Positions 6,891-7,942 of a DNA stretch of 7,942 bases are shown piece after piece (within the stretch, counting starts at the first letter, position 1; each line of letters begins with the position of its first letter). Below the pieces are notes generated by a model, which saw nothing but the letters and a program-made list of their open reading frames with translations, had not been told where the DNA came from and did not search any database. Both the position numbers and the translations under genes were made by a program. Origin of the DNA: Flavobacteriaceae bacterium. Lineage in GTDB: Bacteria > Bacteroidota > Bacteroidia > Flavobacteriales > Flavobacteriaceae. The stretch spans positions 1 through 7,942 of the forward strand of contig PAHL01000045.1 in the NCBI GenBank assembly GCA_002711185.1, given 5' to 3'.

Positions 6891-6974
6891 AATTACTCTA
6901 TATTTTATTTACAAACTCCATTTATAACTTGATCTCAAACTTAGCACATACTCATTCTTTAATGTATAATAGAG

Positions 6975-7014
6975 AACTTACCATAACATTAGTTTATAAG
7001 TATAAAGTTAAGTT
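6975..7014. terminator. Possible weak bidirectional terminator between convergent genes
   Basis: In the 175-nt convergent gap, AACTTA (6975-6980) can pair with TAAGTT (7009-7014), enclosing a near-palindrome TTTATA-AG-TATAAA (6993-7006). Such a symmetric structure between two genes running towards each other would suit a shared terminator. The stems contain almost no G-C pairs and only a short A run follows, so the call is weak. Nothing else in 6891-7065 looks like a gene. Confidence 0.2.
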
Positions 7015-7065
7015 TAAAAATAGAAGGGTGTTAATTAAGGTGTTTTGAGATAACTTACGAAGATT

Positions 7066-7494
7066 TCATTGTAATTTCTTAAATGGATCAGAAAAAAAAA
7101 CATATCCAAAACATAATGTAAAAAGACAGTAAATAATAGTGTGTGCTATTATTAGCTGAAGATTATTCTCAAATTTGAAGACTAATTTTATCATAGCGAT
7201 TGAAGCAGTTAAAAAATGAAGTGTATTTCCTATAAGTAGAGGTTTGTTGTAGATACCACCAATTAAACTATTTTTTGACATCCAATTTACATAGCTAAAA
7301 CCCAAATACAGAGCCCCTAAAATCTGTAGAATTAATATAAAAATATGATTATCATCGTTGGTTAGTAAAAGAGAGATTTCATTAGGGAAAAAAGAAAGCC
7401 CAAAACCATTGACAGCTAAAAATATAGCGCTTATTATCATTAAAGTTTTTGTAAAATTTCTTTGAAAATAATTCTCTTCATTATATTTCGTCAT
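7066..7494 (-). CDS. Four-helix integral membrane protein of unknown function
   Basis: A 142-residue protein with four predicted membrane helices at about residues 15-36, 50-69, 84-105 and 111-134, joined by short loops. The pattern includes LQILGALYLGFSYVNWM (56-72), then SLIGGIYNKPLLIGNTLHF in the loop entering helix 3. Similar small four-helix proteins with a GALYxGF-xxNWM and GGIYxxPxxxGN pattern are common hypothetical proteins in Flavobacteriia. I recognise the look of the family but know no assigned role. There is no signal peptide and no catalytic motif. The first ATG fits helix 1 placed just after a charged N-terminal tail. It converges on the hydrolase gene and is divergent from the truncated gene at 7750. 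No clear promoter was seen for it. Confidence 0.8.
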   Translation of the reverse strand: MTKYNEENYFQRNFTKTLMIISAIFLAVNGFGLSFFPNEISLLLTNDDNHIFILILQILGALYLGFSYVNWMSKNSLIGGIYNKPLLIGNTLHFLTASIAMIKLVFKFENNLQLIIAHTIIYCLFTLCFGYVFFSDPFKKLQ

Positions 7495-7574
7495 AAGCCT
7501 ATTATTGTTTAATTAAATTTATAAATTAAAATTCAACTTAGCAGAGAGGAAGGCTCTTGAACTATTATTTAATA

Positions 7575-7596
7575 TTTGTTAAAAGAACTTAACAAA
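7575..7596. repeat. Perfect 8-bp inverted repeat in the right-hand divergent region
   Basis: TTTGTTAA (7575-7582) and TTAACAAA (7589-7596) are exact complements separated by 6 nt. The dyad lies about 80 nt upstream of the four-helix membrane protein gene and about 150 nt upstream of the plus-strand partial gene. Between two divergent starts an operator is more likely than a terminator, since no gene ends here. A dimeric regulator site is a reasonable reading, but no regulator gene is visible in the window. Confidence 0.45.
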
Positions 7597-7679
7597 CCTT
7601 TAAAAACCCTAATAAAACTAAACTAAATTTAATATTTTTTTAATTTATTTTAATTCTTTTAACCCTTTTTTGTACTTTT

Positions 7680-7703
7680 AAACCTTACACAAAACCTTAC
7701 ACA
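7680..7703 (+). repeat. Tandem 12-bp direct repeat (AAACCTTACACA x2)
   Basis: AAACCTTACACA occurs at 7680-7691 and again without a gap at 7692-7703, both exact. Related same-direction AACCYT cores occur at 7594-7600 (AAACCTT), 7604-7610 (AAACCCT) and 7661-7666 (AACCCT), making five within about 110 bp. The array ends 46 bp upstream of the ATG at 7750. It could be a head-to-tail regulator site; it is too short to call an iteron or an origin. Confidence 0.5.
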
Positions 7704-7738
7704 TGGGATTTTCTTTATCTAGAAATTCAATAAGACTT

Positions 7739-7746
7739 TATATTTG
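7739..7746 (+). promoter_or_regulatory. -7-like element directly upstream of the partial right-edge gene
   Basis: TATATTTG matches TAnnTTTG, but it ends only 3 nt before the ATG at 7750. Transcription would start at or just after that ATG, giving a leaderless message or none. There is no -33 TTTG. It is either coincidental or a sign that the main promoter lies further upstream near the tandem repeats. Confidence 0.2.
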
Positions 7747-7749
7747 GAT

Positions 7750-7942
7750 ATGAAAACAAGAGAATCAAAATTATATAAGCTATCTAAAACTTTTGTTGAA
7801 AATTATTGGGTAGAAAACAAGAATAAAATTAAATATACATTTTCACTTCATCTTTTTCAGTATGCGGCTGGAAAATTTTATGATTATAATAATAATATAC
7901 ATAATTATGATGATTCAATTTCATATTATAGAAAATCTAGTG
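7750..7942 (+). CDS. Unrecognised cytoplasmic protein, N-terminal part (3' end cut by window edge)
   Basis: Open plus-strand frame from the ATG at 7750 to the right edge, giving 64 complete codons beginning MKTRESKLYKLSKTFVENYW. An in-frame stop (TAG at 7720-7722) lies upstream, and the only earlier in-frame alternative start is a TTG at 7744, so 7750 is the best start. There is no signal peptide and no membrane helix. The segment is rich in aromatic residues (nine Tyr, four Phe, one Trp), lysine and asparagine. Residues about 32-63 (LHLFQYAAGKFYDYNN, then YDDSISYYRKS) have a spacing of small and aromatic residues loosely like a tetratricopeptide helix pair, but one partial unit is not enough to assign it. 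Being preceded by a repeat-rich divergent region suggests regulated expression. Function unknown. Confidence 0.55.
   Translation, partial: MKTRESKLYKLSKTFVENYWVENKNKIKYTFSLHLFQYAAGKFYDYNNNIHNYDDSISYYRKSS

Noticed and set aside
6936..6943. TAAGTTTG on the minus strand in the convergent gap, identical to the -7 boxes at 267-274 and 5718-5725
   Set aside because: No -33 element at any acceptable spacing and no minus-strand gene follows; it would only run antisense into the hydrolase gene. Probably chance.
6932..7051. Inverted repeat ATCTCAAA (6932-6939) / TTTGAGAT (7044-7051) across the convergent gap
   Set aside because: Eight-base arms separated by 104 nt are expected often enough by chance in this composition, and no mobile element or RNA structure is supported between them.
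1..7942. tRNA, rRNA, CRISPR array, insertion sequence, prophage or defence system
   Set aside because: No cloverleaf, spaced repeat array, transposase, terminal repeats or recognisable defence protein was seen on either strand.

Overview
The window is about 30% G+C, has no strong Shine-Dalgarno sequences, and carries recognisable Bacteroidota-type promoter elements (TTTG at about -33, TAnnTTTG at about -7). Three predicted lipoproteins and a secreted enzyme ending its signal peptide in FSQ also fit this phylum. The most likely source is a free-living, probably marine, member of the Flavobacteriia. This is inferred from composition, promoter style and protein resemblance; no marker gene is present.

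Layout. From the left edge to about 5.7 kb all genes lie on the minus strand. In transcription order they are: a GMC-family FAD-dependent alcohol/choline dehydrogenase (5670-4048); a lipoprotein ending in a divergent InlB-type beta repeat that carries a four-cysteine cluster (3955-3404); a histidine-phosphatase-superfamily lipoprotein only 5 nt further on (3398-2868); a lipidated family 3 glycoside hydrolase of the ExoP/barley ExoI type (2801-330); and the N-terminal 79 residues of a small one-helix membrane protein (238 to the edge) with its own full-consensus promoter. A 278-nt divergent region (5671-5948) separates the dehydrogenase from a secreted alpha/beta hydrolase on the plus strand (5949-6890). 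That gene converges on a four-helix membrane protein on the minus strand (7494-7066). A second divergent region (7495-7749), rich in repeats, precedes a plus-strand gene cut by the right edge (7750 onward).

Function. The only clear tight co-transcription unit is the InlB-repeat lipoprotein with the histidine phosphatase. The GH3 enzyme most likely trims beta-glucans or oligosaccharides such as laminarin or cello-oligomers at the cell envelope. There is no SusC/SusD pair, so this is not a canonical polysaccharide-utilisation locus. The dehydrogenase, esterase-like protein and glucosidase could each serve heterotrophic carbon use, but nothing in the sequence ties them into one pathway.

No RNA gene, CRISPR array, insertion sequence or complete novel system was seen. 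The points most worth a second look are the cysteine cluster in the InlB-type domain, the missing canonical histidine in the alpha/beta hydrolase, the operator-like repeats in the two divergent regions, and a full-consensus promoter directed antisense into the 3' end of the dehydrogenase gene. No gene-free stretch exceeds 300 bases.
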